Of a DNA stretch of 64,000 bases, positions 41,119 to 49,713 are shown one piece after another (the first letter of the stretch is position 1; every line of letters starts with the position of its first letter). The notes under the pieces were generated by a model that was given only the letters and a program-made list of their open reading frames with translations, had not been told where the DNA came from and made no database searches. Position numbers and translations under genes: made by a program. The stretch comes from Moorella glycerini (lineage in GTDB: Bacteria; Bacillota; DSM-521; Neomoorellales; Neomoorellaceae), in the NCBI RefSeq assembly GCF_009735625.1, contig NZ_CP046244.1, forward strand, positions 2,728,001 through 2,792,000, in the 5' to 3' direction.

Positions 41119-42468
41119 ATTCCGCTGGAATTTGCCAGTCACGACTGGCTGCAGGAAATTGAGATGCAGAAGGAGGCGATAATCGAAGAAGTCGCCAGAC
41201 AGCTCACGCGGGAGCACCCGGAGCTGTTTTCTGGTGGCACCCTGGACGGCGGCGCCAGGCTGGATGCTGAAGCGCTGGTGAAAAACGCTGTCATTACCCG
41301 TAAAGACCTTACCCCGGATGAAAAAGATGACGCTGTGAGTGTCATAATGGGGCAGATAACGGGCTACGGACCCCTGCGAGACTTTTTTACCGGCCCTGGA
41401 GCGGAAGAAATAACAGAGGTTGCCGTGAACCCCACGTCCCAAGGACCGCGGGTCTTCTACGGCATGCGCGGCAGGCAGTATCCGGCGTCCGGCGTCTACT
41501 TCAAGACCAACGAAGAAGTCACCAGGTTCGCTCAGAAAATCTGCGAGGACGCCGGCCGGCCCTTTACTGCCGATTCACCCATCGTTGACGCCTGGCTGCG
41601 GGACGGGTCGAGACTTTCGGTCATAGGTTTTAAGGCCAGCCCTCTCGGCACGGCCCTGACCATAAGGAAGTCGCCCCTGACGCGGCTGCCGCTGCCGCTG
41701 TCCGTTTTGGTCAAAAGCGGCATGATGCCGCAGTTCGCTGCCGAACTTCTGGTTGACCTGATAGTGGAGGGCCACGCCAACCTGGGGGTGTTCGGGCGCA
41801 CCGACTCCGGCAAGACGACGGTCCTGCGGAGCCTGGGCGAACAAATCGCAATTGACGAGAGGATGATCATAGGTGAGACCAGCTTCGAGCTTTCCCTGCC
41901 TAGCCTTCCTAACTGCGTCAACATGGTGGAAGTCACCTACGGCGGCCAGAAGCTGGTGGACCTGGCGAGGATCTGCGAGGTGATAAACCGTTCCAACCCG
42001 GACCGGGCTATAGTCGGCGAGATCCGCGGCGGGGAGGTGGTGGCCGCATCTGAAATCGCTGAGTCCATCAGCGGCGGCTTCTGGACCACGGGCCACGCCG
42101 GGGGAGTGGACGAGCTGCGCTCCCGCCTGCCCAAGATGTTTTCCCGCGGCGGGATGCCCCTGCCGAAGGAGTACGTGGACGAGCAGCTCCGGGCCATGTT
42201 CCACTTCCTGGTATTCCTGGACAAGAGCTATGACGGGAAGCGTACCCTCATGAGCATCGTGGAGGTGACGGCTGAAGGCTACCGGACCATTCTCCGGTTT
42301 GACGAAGGGGAGTTTGCGAGGACGCGGGGGAAAGTCCGGCGGTGGGTGTATGAGGCGCCCGTGACGCCGGAGAGGCTGGGCCGGTTGGCCTTCCGCGGAG
42401 CGGAGGTTAAGCCGGAATACGAGCAGGTGCTTGAGAAGCACTTCTATGCAGAAGGAGGCGAGGCGTAA
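41119..42468 (+). CDS. tadA: CpaF/TadA secretion ATPase, copy 1, apparent ATT start
   Basis: About 449 residues. Cytoplasmic ATPase that powers Tad pilus assembly. N-terminal helical region, then the family core: Walker A GRTDSGKTT at about 226-234, Asp box IIGETSFEL, Walker B AIVGEIRGGEV, His box TTGHAGGVDE. The ribosome site GGGAGGTGG (41105-41113) points to ATT at 41119-41121 (IPLEFASHDW). The in-frame GTG at 41110 lies inside that ribosome site, and all earlier starts lie before the terminator. ATT starts are rare. The next gene begins two bases after the stop. Confidence 0.88.
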   Translation: MPLEFASHDWLQEIEMQKEAIIEEVARQLTREHPELFSGGTLDGGARLDAEALVKNAVITRKDLTPDEKDDAVSVIMGQITGYGPLRDFFTGPGAEEITEVAVNPTSQGPRVFYGMRGRQYPASGVYFKTNEEVTRFAQKICEDAGRPFTADSPIVDAWLRDGSRLSVIGFKASPLGTALTIRKSPLTRLPLPLSVLVKSGMMPQFAAELLVDLIVEGHANLGVFGRTDSGKTTVLRSLGEQIAIDERMIIGETSFELSLPSLPNCVNMVEVTYGGQKLVDLARICEVINRSNPDRAIVGEIRGGEVVAASEIAESISGGFWTTGHAGGVDELRSRLPKMFSRGGMPLPKEYVDEQLRAMFHFLVFLDKSYDGKRTLMSIVEVTAEGYRTILRFDEGEFARTRGKVRRWVYEAPVTPERLGRLAFRGAEVKPEYEQVLEKHFYAEGGEA

Positions 42469-42470
42469 GG

Positions 42471-43250
42471 TTGTTAGTGATAGCTCTTTTCCTGTCGTTG
42501 TTCCTGATGTTTTACTTTCTTACCGGCGGCGAGGTTCCCGAAAAGGCGGGTCTTAAGAAAATAGCCAGGGACAGGCTTTTGCCGGGGGCTTCCGCAGCGG
42601 TGTTTTTCCTCCTGGGTTCTGTTATGTGCCGCACTTCCCTGGGTGGTATCCCCTGGGCCGTCCTGGGGTGGTATTTGCCCGGGTGGGTTACAGGGTTTGT
42701 AGAAGAGCGCCGCCGGGCGAGGCTCAGGGAATTAGTGAAGAGCTTTGTGGTTTCCGCCGCGGGCATGTTTGCTGCCGGGCAGACGACCGCGGAGGTGGTA
42801 AAAGTTATGGCCGACCGGATGCCCGAGCCTTTTGCCGCGGAATTCCAGGATATGCTGGGCCAGCGCGAGCTGGCCGATAAACCCTATTCAAAGTCCTTCG
42901 GCAACCTGGCGAAGAAGTACGGCCTGCCCGAGTTCGAGGCCGTGGCCGCCGTGCTGGCCGCCGCCGACCGGGCCGGGGGGCCTAATGCAGCGGCCAAAGG
43001 ATTGAAGCGCCTGGGGGCCGCCCTGCAGCAGCGCGATCGGCTGCTGGCCGAAAGGCGCAAAGAGACCTTTGAGCCGAAGGTGGCCGCCGGGGTGGTGATA
43101 GTCCTGCTCTTCCTGGGCTTTTTGGGCGGTGTCCTTCTGTGGCCCGGCTACTTCGAGGGCGGCGGCAGGCTGGTCCTGACTGCGGCTTCGGCGATAATAG
43201 TCGGCATGGTCTTCCTGGCCGTCAAAGCCGGGAGCCCGGACGCGATGTAG
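42471..43250 (+). CDS. tadB: TadB-like pilus inner-membrane protein, copy 1
   Basis: A 259-residue type II secretion F-domain protein. Two N-terminal hydrophobic segments, a cytoplasmic helical domain (ELVKSFVVSAAGMFAAGQTTAEVVKVMADRM reads as the T2SF fold in shorter pieces), and two C-terminal helices. It forms the pilus assembly platform with TadC. TTG 42471 starts 2 bases after the CpaF stop. Compare the second copy at 54179. Confidence 0.8.
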   Translation: MLVIALFLSLFLMFYFLTGGEVPEKAGLKKIARDRLLPGASAAVFFLLGSVMCRTSLGGIPWAVLGWYLPGWVTGFVEERRRARLRELVKSFVVSAAGMFAAGQTTAEVVKVMADRMPEPFAAEFQDMLGQRELADKPYSKSFGNLAKKYGLPEFEAVAAVLAAADRAGGPNAAAKGLKRLGAALQQRDRLLAERRKETFEPKVAAGVVIVLLFLGFLGGVLLWPGYFEGGGRLVLTAASAIIVGMVFLAVKAGSPDAM

Positions 43251-43263
43251 AGGGGGGAATGGC

Positions 43264-44076
43264 ATGATGCTTGCGCCTGCGGGCCTTTTTGTGACGACTT
43301 TTGTCTTTCTCTATCTGCTCCTCTGTCCCGACAGGGAAGGCGTGTCGCTCGCGGCGGGCACCGTCGATTCCGTGAGGAAGAGATTGGAGAAAAGCCTGAT
43401 AACCCCGGACAGGGCGGCGCGCCTGGAAGCCGCGGGCAGGACGGTGCGGGAGCTCATGCGGAGCGGCGCTTTGATCGGCGCCGGGTTAGCCCTCCTGGGC
43501 TTCCTCATCGGGGTTAAGTTTTTAGGGGTGTTCGCCCTGGTGCCGGCCGCGGTCCTTTTTCTCCTGGGCATGTTTCTGGCTGCGAATGCCGTGGATACCG
43601 AGTTCCGCCGCTGGCAGGCCAAAGTGCTGGCGGGGGTACCCAACATATTCAACTTCGTTCCCGTCTTCCTGGAAACCGGTGCGGTCACTCCCAGGGAGGC
43701 CCTGTTCCTTTCCCTGCCTTTCATTTCCGAACCCCTGCGGGGCCTGCTGGAAAACGCCCTGAGCCGCATAGCCAGGAAGGCCGAGGTGCGGACGGCCATG
43801 GATGAGCTGGCGGGGAAGGTGAAGCATCCCCTGGTGGATGCTGTGGCCTTTCGGTTGTCTTCGGCTTGGGACGTGCGGGTGGACGCCACTATCTTCGACG
43901 ACCTGGCCGGGCAGCTGGCTCTGCTCCGGGAAGAAGCGGCAGGCAGGGTCACGGCGGCCCGGGCTTCCTTCTTCGCCCTGGTGGCCGTACTGGGACTTCT
44001 GGGCGCGGTCCTGGTTTTCGGCTACCCGGCCGTGAAGTTCATGGCCCAGAAGATCGCCGGGGGGTTCGGGATATGA
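43264..44076 (+). CDS. tadC: TadC-like pilus inner-membrane protein, copy 1
   Basis: A 270-residue F-domain protein. Hydrophobic segments at about 5-22, 70-110 and 235-260; a central amphipathic part with FVPVFLETGAVTPREAL and LVDAVAFRLSSAWDVRV. It partners TadB in the platform. ATG 43264 follows AGAGGGGGGAATGGC. The small TM gene at 44098 follows 21 bases later. Confidence 0.75.
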   Translation: MMLAPAGLFVTTFVFLYLLLCPDREGVSLAAGTVDSVRKRLEKSLITPDRAARLEAAGRTVRELMRSGALIGAGLALLGFLIGVKFLGVFALVPAAVLFLLGMFLAANAVDTEFRRWQAKVLAGVPNIFNFVPVFLETGAVTPREALFLSLPFISEPLRGLLENALSRIARKAEVRTAMDELAGKVKHPLVDAVAFRLSSAWDVRVDATIFDDLAGQLALLREEAAGRVTAARASFFALVAVLGLLGAVLVFGYPAVKFMAQKIAGGFGI

Positions 44077-44097
44077 AAGAGAAGGGAGGGGGTGAGA

Positions 44098-44199
44098 GTG
44101 CGAAAGGCTTTTGCGCTGGTGTTGATTTCCGCGCTAGTGGCGCTGGTAGTCCTGGGAGCCCTGTGGTGGCTGGCCGTCGTAAAGCGCTGGCTTTTGTGA
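44098..44199 (+). CDS. 33-residue single-TM mini-protein
   Basis: GTG 44098, 6-7 bases after GGGAGGGGG, opens a 33-codon frame: a basic start (VRKAF), one membrane helix (ALVLISALVALVVLGALWW) and a basic end (VVKRWLL). The TGA overlaps the GTG of the next gene (TTGTGAAG), so the two are coupled. It could be a minor pilin or an assembly peptide. Not a shadow: ribosome site and coupling both support it. Confidence 0.55.
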   Translation: MRKAFALVLISALVALVVLGALWWLAVVKRWLL

Positions 44200-44690
44200 A
44201 GGACCGGCGCGGCTTCCTGGAAATCTACATGCTGTCGCTTTTCACGGTCGTGGCCCTGACCGTCTTCGCCGTGCTTACGGGCGTGGCCTTCGGGACCAAG
44301 AAAAACGCCGACGTGGTGTACCAGATGGTAGGCGAGGCTATTGACTTTGCGGGCAGGGCCGCCAGCCGGGATACCGGCGGCAACCTTGAGAGTGCCGAAA
44401 CCCTGGCCCGGCAGTATTTCACTTTAGCTTTTTCCAGGATGACGGGAACTGCTTTTAACGGCAGCAGCTTTGTGCCTTCGGGGTCATCCCCGATCAAAGG
44501 GGCCGCCACCTTGGAGGGCTTCCGCTACGTGCGGCCCGGTGACCCCATTCCGGGCGGCAGAGCTTCCGTGCCGGGGTTTATGGCCACCCTGAAAGTGCCC
44601 ATCCTGGTAGGTAACGTACCTTTTGTAGGCCCGCAGTTTTTAGATGTGCAGATGCGGTGCTACCAGCCCGCCGGGCGGGTTGAACTCTAA
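44196..44690 (+). CDS. TadE-like pseudopilin
   Basis: A 164-residue protein. The N-terminus (VKDRRGFLEIYMLSLFTVV) is prepilin-like: charged leader, Gly, then a hydrophobic helix with Glu near position 3 after the Gly. The rest is a beta-type globular domain (FRYVRPGDPIPGG, FMATLKVPILVGN). It is probably processed by the prepilin peptidase encoded at 51562. Start GTG 44196 overlaps the preceding stop. Confidence 0.7.
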   Translation: MKDRRGFLEIYMLSLFTVVALTVFAVLTGVAFGTKKNADVVYQMVGEAIDFAGRAASRDTGGNLESAETLARQYFTLAFSRMTGTAFNGSSFVPSGSSPIKGAATLEGFRYVRPGDPIPGGRASVPGFMATLKVPILVGNVPFVGPQFLDVQMRCYQPAGRVEL

Positions 44691-44721
44691 AAAGCTACTA
44701 AACGAATTGGAGGTTGACGCC

Positions 44722-44919
44722 ATGTTAAAAAAATACCTGGATAACGCAGTCGATATTATCAAGGACGAGAAAGGGTCCCTTCCGGAACTGACCACGGTCC
44801 TGGGCCTGGCTATAGTTGCGGCCCTAGTGGTTGTGGCGCTCATGGTCCTTGCCCCCCAGACGACCAGGGACTTCTGGAATGCGGCCACCGGCTGGATACG
44901 CGGCCAGTTTGGTTTCTAG
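44722..44919 (+). CDS. Flp-like major pilin candidate
   Basis: A 65-residue protein: leader MLKKYLDNAVDIIKDEKG, then SLPELTTVLGLAIVAALVV and a short tail. The Gly, the Glu shortly after it and the single long helix are the marks of class III/Flp-type prepilins, the size of Tad pilus subunits. ATG 44722 is fixed by TTGGAGGTTGACGCC. It is the best candidate for the major pilin of set 1. Confidence 0.75.
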   Translation: MLKKYLDNAVDIIKDEKGSLPELTTVLGLAIVAALVVVALMVLAPQTTRDFWNAATGWIRGQFGF

Positions 44920-44939
44920 CCTGGGGGCGGTGGCTTCAA

Positions 44940-45353
44940 ATGCTTGACAGGGTGATCTCCCTTTTCGGGGTCCTCTTTGTGCTCATACTCTTCGCCGTGT
45001 GCGGGGCCGTCTTTATCGGGATGGTTTCCCAGTGGTATGCCCTCCAGTCCGAGGCCCAGTTCGTGGCCGCGGGCATGAGCAGGTACGGGGGCTACACCAC
45101 CGATATTGACGCCCAGCTCCAAAACTTTATGAGCCAGATGAAGATGGACCGCGCGAAGACCCAGGTTAAGGTGTCGGCCCCGGGGGCGCCCGTGCCCTGG
45201 GGCACGGTGGTTACCTGCGAGATAACTTACCCCTTCCGTTTTGCCGCGGGGAAATTCTTTCCGCCCTTTGAGGTGCCGGTGACAGGGAAGGGAACTTCGG
45301 TGAGCGCCTACATACCCGGCACGATGTCGGGCCTCACCTATACTTCGCCGTAG
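44940..45353 (+). CDS. TadE/DUF4320-like minor pilin
   Basis: A 137-residue protein with an N-terminal helix (VISLFGVLFVLILFAVCGAVF) and a globular part with EAQFVAAGMSRYGGYTTDID and PWGTVVTCEITYPFRF, the general form of TadE-like and DUF4320 proteins. ATG 44940 follows GGGGGCGGTGGCTTCAA. It lies between the pilin and a three-TM protein. Confidence 0.65.
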   Translation: MLDRVISLFGVLFVLILFAVCGAVFIGMVSQWYALQSEAQFVAAGMSRYGGYTTDIDAQLQNFMSQMKMDRAKTQVKVSAPGAPVPWGTVVTCEITYPFRFAAGKFFPPFEVPVTGKGTSVSAYIPGTMSGLTYTSP

Positions 45354-45364
45354 GAGACGCGGTT

Positions 45365-46057
45365 ATGCTGCGGTTTTTGTTTTCGGTTTTCTGTCTCCTG
45401 TTTGGTGCGGCCGTCGGCGTTTCCCTGAAAGGGGCGGTGCAGTACCGTCCCTTCATAGCGGTGTGTTTTGCCGGGATGCTCCTGTGCGCCGGTTATCTTT
45501 TCTGGTACCACCTGGCGCATATCCCGCGCTGGCGGGAGGCCAGCAGGGAAGCGGGTTTCAGGCTGCTGGTCCTGGTGCCCATCAGTTCCCTGCTGGCTTG
45601 GGCCGTGCTTTTCTTTTCCGGCGCGAAGCTAAAGACGAGGAAAATCCGGCGGGCCTTCGAGCTGCATATAGCCGACCGACGGAAACACCGGCTGGCCGAG
45701 TTTACCGGCCTGCTGGCTTCCGACCTCTCGCTCCTAGCGGGAGGACTGGAACCCGGGACACTAATTATCTGGGAAACGCGGGCTCCTGTGCCGTCCGCTT
45801 TCCGGCGGTACATCAGGCGGAAGCAGGCGGCGGGGGAGGCGGTGTGGGAGAAGGGCGGCTGGGGGCCGGCCCGCCGCTTTGCCGCCCGTTTGGCCCGGCG
45901 CGGGGCACTGGTGTGGACCGGGAGAGACCAGGAATATTTCTTCGGGAGGTGTTCGTTTGAGCAGGAAAGCAGGGATAATCATATCTTTTCTCCTGGCGTT
46001 GCTGTTCACGGGGCTGGTCACCATAGGGGCCAATGCCAGGTACAGGCAGGCAAGTAA
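45365..46057 (+). CDS. Membrane protein of the Tad operon, long 3' overlap with CpaB gene
   Basis: A 230-codon frame with three N-terminal hydrophobic segments to about residue 80 and a basic cytoplasmic part (KLKTRKIRRAFELHIADRRK). The last 34 codons overlap the CpaB frame and read as low-quality sequence (HGAGHHRGQCQVQAGK), so the true end may be near 45960, with a small indel having removed the stop. Function unknown. Confidence 0.55.
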   Translation: MLRFLFSVFCLLFGAAVGVSLKGAVQYRPFIAVCFAGMLLCAGYLFWYHLAHIPRWREASREAGFRLLVLVPISSLLAWAVLFFSGAKLKTRKIRRAFELHIADRRKHRLAEFTGLLASDLSLLAGGLEPGTLIIWETRAPVPSAFRRYIRRKQAAGEAVWEKGGWGPARRFAARLARRGALVWTGRDQEYFFGRCSFEQESRDNHIFSPGVAVHGAGHHRGQCQVQAGK

Positions 46058-46598
46058 GACCGTCAACGTGGTCCGGGCCGCGCAGTTTATAACGGCCGGG
46101 TCGGAGATAAAGCCGGAAATGGTGGAGAAGGTGCCGGTCCCGGCCCAGGCCGCGAGCGGTATGGCGACAGCCGTTGAGGAAGTTGCCGGCAGGGTGGCCA
46201 CCGTCTCTATGGTTAAAGGCCAGTACGTCTGGAAGGACGCAGTTAGGGAAGGGAAGGGCCTTAAAGAAGGTTACGTGGTCGTCTACGTGCCGGTTGACCT
46301 TTCGAGCTCTGCAGCTGTCCTGGCCGGCGAGGTGGTTGACGTTTACGCAATCGACAAAACCGCCGGCGGCGCTCCTGCCGCGAAGCTGCTGGCCCAGGGG
46401 GTGCGGGTCCTCCACAGCCTGGGCCAGGACGGGGTAGAGATTGAACCCGGGAAGAGCGGCGGTATTTCTCCCGTACCAGCCAGCAAATCCCCGGTAAGCG
46501 TCGGGCTGGAAGTGCCGAAGGACGTGGCGGCCCAGCTCGTGCAGTACGCCTCCGCTAAAGCGGTCTACCTTGCCAGGAGCGCGGTCACGGGTGCGTAA
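45957..46598 (+). CDS. cpaB: CpaB/RcpC-like SAF-domain protein, copy 1
   Basis: About 213 residues. One N-terminal TM helix (GIIISFLLALLFTGLV), then an SAF domain (VVRAAQFITAGSEIKPEM, VSMVKGQYVWKDAV) and a second beta domain (VVVYVPVDLSSSAAVLAGEVVDVYA in parts). CpaB/RcpC proteins guide the Tad pilus through the envelope. TTG 45957 lies 4-5 bases after GGGAGGTG. Homologous in layout to the gene at 52115. Confidence 0.8.
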   Translation: MSRKAGIIISFLLALLFTGLVTIGANARYRQASKTVNVVRAAQFITAGSEIKPEMVEKVPVPAQAASGMATAVEEVAGRVATVSMVKGQYVWKDAVREGKGLKEGYVVVYVPVDLSSSAAVLAGEVVDVYAIDKTAGGAPAAKLLAQGVRVLHSLGQDGVEIEPGKSGGISPVPASKSPVSVGLEVPKDVAAQLVQYASAKAVYLARSAVTGA

Positions 46599-47190
46599 GC
46601 TGTCCTTTGGCCCGTGGGAATCCCTTTCTCCCATGGCCTTCTTCGGTGGTGAGGGCCTTCAACCCGTCCGGCTCGCGTGGCCGCAGTTAGAGGAAAAGCA
46701 CTTAGACTTCCTCACCGGCCTGCCCAACCGGAGGGCTTTCGACGCGGCGCTGGAGGCGGCCGCGGGAGAAGCCTGCCGCCAGTGCGCCGCCTTCGGGGTG
46801 ATACTGTTTGACATCGATCACTTCAAAAAGGTCAACGACTCGCACGGCCATCACACTGGGGACTCGGTTCTTAAGATATTCGCTTCCCGCCTGCGGTCGT
46901 CGATTAAGGGCATTGACTTTGCGGCCAGGTACGGCGGGGAGGAGTTTGTGGTCCTGGTGCTGGCGGCCGAGAAAGAAAAGGTGTGGGAGATAGGAGAGAG
47001 GGTGCGCCTGGCGGTGTCCGGCGCGCCCTTTTTTGTAGAAGGGAAGGAGCTCGCCGTGACGTGCTCTTTTGGCTGCGCGGTCTTTCCCGTGGACGGGCCG
47101 ACGGCAGGGGAAGCCGTCAAGGCCGCAGACGCGGCCCTTTACCGGGCGAAGGAGGCGGGCCGCAACTGTGGTTTTTTGTATAAAAGTTAA
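46591..47190 (+). CDS. GGDEF diguanylate cyclase
   Basis: A 199-residue protein that is almost only a GGDEF domain: LTGLPNRRAFDAAL, FDIDHFKKVNDSHGHHTGD and the active site RYGGEEF. It would make cyclic di-GMP. The inhibitory site, usually RxxD just before, reads KGID, so feedback may be weakened. There is no sensor domain. GTG 46591 overlaps the CpaB stop, so the enzyme is made with the pilus genes and may set pilus or biofilm state. Confidence 0.9.
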   Translation: MRKLSFGPWESLSPMAFFGGEGLQPVRLAWPQLEEKHLDFLTGLPNRRAFDAALEAAAGEACRQCAAFGVILFDIDHFKKVNDSHGHHTGDSVLKIFASRLRSSIKGIDFAARYGGEEFVVLVLAAEKEKVWEIGERVRLAVSGAPFFVEGKELAVTCSFGCAVFPVDGPTAGEAVKAADAALYRAKEAGRNCGFLYKS

Positions 47191-47210
47191 AAGTTATTGG
47201 GGGTGTAAAG

Positions 47211-48767
47211 GTGCCTTTTTGCGTCATCGCTGCCGAGAAAGAATCTGCCGAGCTTATAAAGCAGAACTTGATTAAAACCGGGCTTTACCCTGATTGGGAG
47301 TTTCAGGTATGCACTTCTGCCCGGGATCTCTACGCTTTCAGCCCGGACAGGCCGGGAGTCGTGGTCGTGAGTCGTTTCCTCCCGGGGGAAGATACACGCG
47401 TTTTGCTCCAGCGCTTGCCCCTGCTTTTTTCGGCCAGCCATATAGTCCTTTTGGCCGGCAACCTGGATGAAAAAGGGAAGGCGTTCGTGAGAGCAGCCAG
47501 GCAGGCGGGGCTCAACAATATCGTTACGGGCAAACTCCCGGGCGACAGGCCCTACAACCTCCTGGCCGCCCTCAGATACGCGAGGGAGGACGACGAGCTG
47601 TCCGCTTTGATGAGCGGGGAGGAAGAAATCGGTCCGCCGGGGCTGGAAGTGGAGGAGAGGGAGGAATACGTTCCGGAGCCGCCGGCAGCCGCGCCTCCGG
47701 TGGATACCGCATATAAGGAGCGGCCGCGTCCCCATCCGCCGCAACCGGCAGGGCCGCAGGCGTTTTCCCTTGTCGAAAGGCAGGAGCACCGGAGGGACGC
47801 CGACTACCTGGACGAGCTTCTGGGCCGCTATGCGGGTCCGCCCGGCCCTGCCGGCGGATCTCCGACCGACCCGGCGTTTGAGCGGCCCGCGGCCCGGGCG
47901 TTTCCTGCGAAGCCCGTCCAGGAGGCCCGCGTTTACCCCCGTACAGGAGGGCGAGGGGTTTTTGTGCTTACCGCCGCCAACAAAGGAGGCGTAGGTAAGA
48001 CCACGGTGGCGGTGACCCTGGCCGTGGCCCTGGCCCGGGCGGGGATCCCGGTTGTGCTGTGGGATCTGGACTTCGGCGCGCCGGACGTGGCTTCCTTCTT
48101 CGACATATCGGGTGTGGCCGGTATAGAGGCGCTGGCTAAAGGGTTATTCCGGCCGGAGATTGCCGAAGGGCTGCTTGTCAAAGCGGAGGAAAACCTCTAC
48201 GTCCTGCCCGGACCTATGGACAGGACCGTGCCGGCTTTTGAGCCGGGTGAAATTGGTGCTATAGCGCAGCAATTGCTATCCAGATTTCCGGTGGTGTTCG
48301 GCGACACCCCTCCGGAGTTCTGGACCAAGCCCTGGCTGGAGGGAGTGTTCCCTTTAGCCGACAGGGTGCTGGCCGTGGTGGACCAGTCCAAGTTCAGCGA
48401 GCAAGAAACTGCCGCTTATGCGCCTTGCCTTCTGGCTATGGGCGTGACGCCAGAGAAGATAAGCATAGTTTTGAACCGCTTCAGCCCGAAGCTCCACAAC
48501 GCGAAAGGGGTGGAGAAGCACTTCTGTTCCGGCTTCAAGAAGGAAGTTCCCGCAAAGCTCCTGCCGAAGGTGGCGGCGGTGATACCGGAAGAATGGGAGG
48601 CTTATGTGCAAAGAGGTTACAAGGGCGAAGTGGTGGGCCTGGACGACGCCTACAGCCAGTGGCACGCCCTGGCGGGAGAGATCGCGGCGTCTGCCGGGTA
48701 CACATACAGGAAGCCCGAAGGGGAAAAGAAGGCTTTCTTCCGGTTCTTTGGCAGAAGAAAAAAATAG
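47211..48767 (+). CDS. cpaE: CpaE/TadZ-like protein with active MinD-type ATPase domain
   Basis: A 518-residue protein. Residues 1-125 look like an atypical receiver domain; 125-250 is a Pro/acid-rich linker; 250-500 is a MinD/ParA ATPase with intact Walker A KGGVGKTT at about 262-269 and LWDLDFGAPDVASFF. It would localise the Tad machine. GTG 47211 follows GGGGGTGTAAAG. Together with the degenerate homologue encoded next it may form a hetero-pair. Confidence 0.85.
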   Translation: MPFCVIAAEKESAELIKQNLIKTGLYPDWEFQVCTSARDLYAFSPDRPGVVVVSRFLPGEDTRVLLQRLPLLFSASHIVLLAGNLDEKGKAFVRAARQAGLNNIVTGKLPGDRPYNLLAALRYAREDDELSALMSGEEEIGPPGLEVEEREEYVPEPPAAAPPVDTAYKERPRPHPPQPAGPQAFSLVERQEHRRDADYLDELLGRYAGPPGPAGGSPTDPAFERPAARAFPAKPVQEARVYPRTGGRGVFVLTAANKGGVGKTTVAVTLAVALARAGIPVVLWDLDFGAPDVASFFDISGVAGIEALAKGLFRPEIAEGLLVKAEENLYVLPGPMDRTVPAFEPGEIGAIAQQLLSRFPVVFGDTPPEFWTKPWLEGVFPLADRVLAVVDQSKFSEQETAAYAPCLLAMGVTPEKISIVLNRFSPKLHNAKGVEKHFCSGFKKEVPAKLLPKVAAVIPEEWEAYVQRGYKGEVVGLDDAYSQWHALAGEIAASAGYTYRKPEGEKKAFFRFFGRRKK

Positions 48768-48779
48768 GCTGGTGGTGTT

Positions 48780-49685
48780 ATGGGCAGCTTAGAGGAAAAA
48801 GTAAAGCACATGGCCGAATACCTGGACGCAGAAGCCATATCTGCGGCCTTAAAAATACCAGTCGAAACTGTCCGGGACATCCTGGACGGCAAGGCGCAGG
48901 TGCTGGAGGTGCCCGGCGCTTCCAAAGCTCCTGCGGTAGTGCAAGTAAATTCCGCCAGAGTCGCCTACCGGCAGAGGGTAATAGCGGTCTGGCGGGCGAA
49001 GGGCGGGGTGGGCTGCACTTCCGTAGCCCTGGGCCTGGCCTGGCTGCTGAAGGATTTGATGCGCGTACTGCTGGTTGACTGTTCTTTTGATGTGGGGTGC
49101 AGCGACCTTTCCTTTGTCCTGGACCTGCCGGAGTACCCCCACCTCAAGGCATTCGAGTACGGCGGTATCGCGGGTGCCGTCATAAACGCGGAGCCCAATC
49201 TGGACGTACTCCAGGCTCCCCGGAACCGGAGCGAGATTGACGAGCTTTCACAAGACATTTTGACCCGGGCTGTTACTTCGGCCCGGACCACCTACGACGT
49301 AATAATTTGCGACCTGCCCAATGCGGAGGGGCCGCCGGTGCAGGGAGTCCTGGAGAATGCCAACACGCTCCTGCTGGTGACGGGCGGTGAAGATGGGGAG
49401 AAGTCGCGCCTGCTGGCCCGGCTGGCGGGGGTAAACCTCAAAAGCAAGGAGGTTTTTCTCCTGTGCAACCGCGAGAGCGAGGTCAACGGCCCGATTGCGG
49501 AGGTCCTATCTTTCCGGGAATTCGCTGTCCCTGAGGACCCGGAACTCGCACGTGGTTTGCGCCGGGGGCAGGTTTTCTCCGCCAATGGCCCTTTTATGCG
49601 GGCGCTGGCGGAAGTCCGTGATGCTATGTATGAGAGTTCGGCAACCCAGAAGGGCGGGATATTCCGGCGCCTGTTTGGACGCTGA
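48780..49685 (+). CDS. MinD/ParA-like protein with altered P-loop
   Basis: A 301-residue protein. A short helical N-terminus (EAISAALKIPVETVRDILDG, likely a small DNA- or protein-binding element), then a MinD fold: AVWRAKGGVGCTSVALGLAW, VLLVDCSFDVGCSDLSF, VIICDLPNAEG. The P-loop has Cys where the catalytic Lys of KGGVGKT should be, so ATP hydrolysis should be impaired; the signature first Lys remains. It follows the CpaE gene by 12 bases. Confidence 0.8.
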   Translation: MGSLEEKVKHMAEYLDAEAISAALKIPVETVRDILDGKAQVLEVPGASKAPAVVQVNSARVAYRQRVIAVWRAKGGVGCTSVALGLAWLLKDLMRVLLVDCSFDVGCSDLSFVLDLPEYPHLKAFEYGGIAGAVINAEPNLDVLQAPRNRSEIDELSQDILTRAVTSARTTYDVIICDLPNAEGPPVQGVLENANTLLLVTGGEDGEKSRLLARLAGVNLKSKEVFLLCNRESEVNGPIAEVLSFREFAVPEDPELARGLRRGQVFSANGPFMRALAEVRDAMYESSATQKGGIFRRLFGR

Positions 49686-49713
49686 GAATGAGAAATAGAA
49701 AGGAGTTGGAGCT

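Noticed and set aside
41575-42441. 288-codon minus-strand frame opposite CpaF copy 1
   Set aside because: CpaF motifs on the plus strand are complete; the antisense frame is rich in His/Pro/Arg/Leu, typical of a mirror of GC-rich coding.
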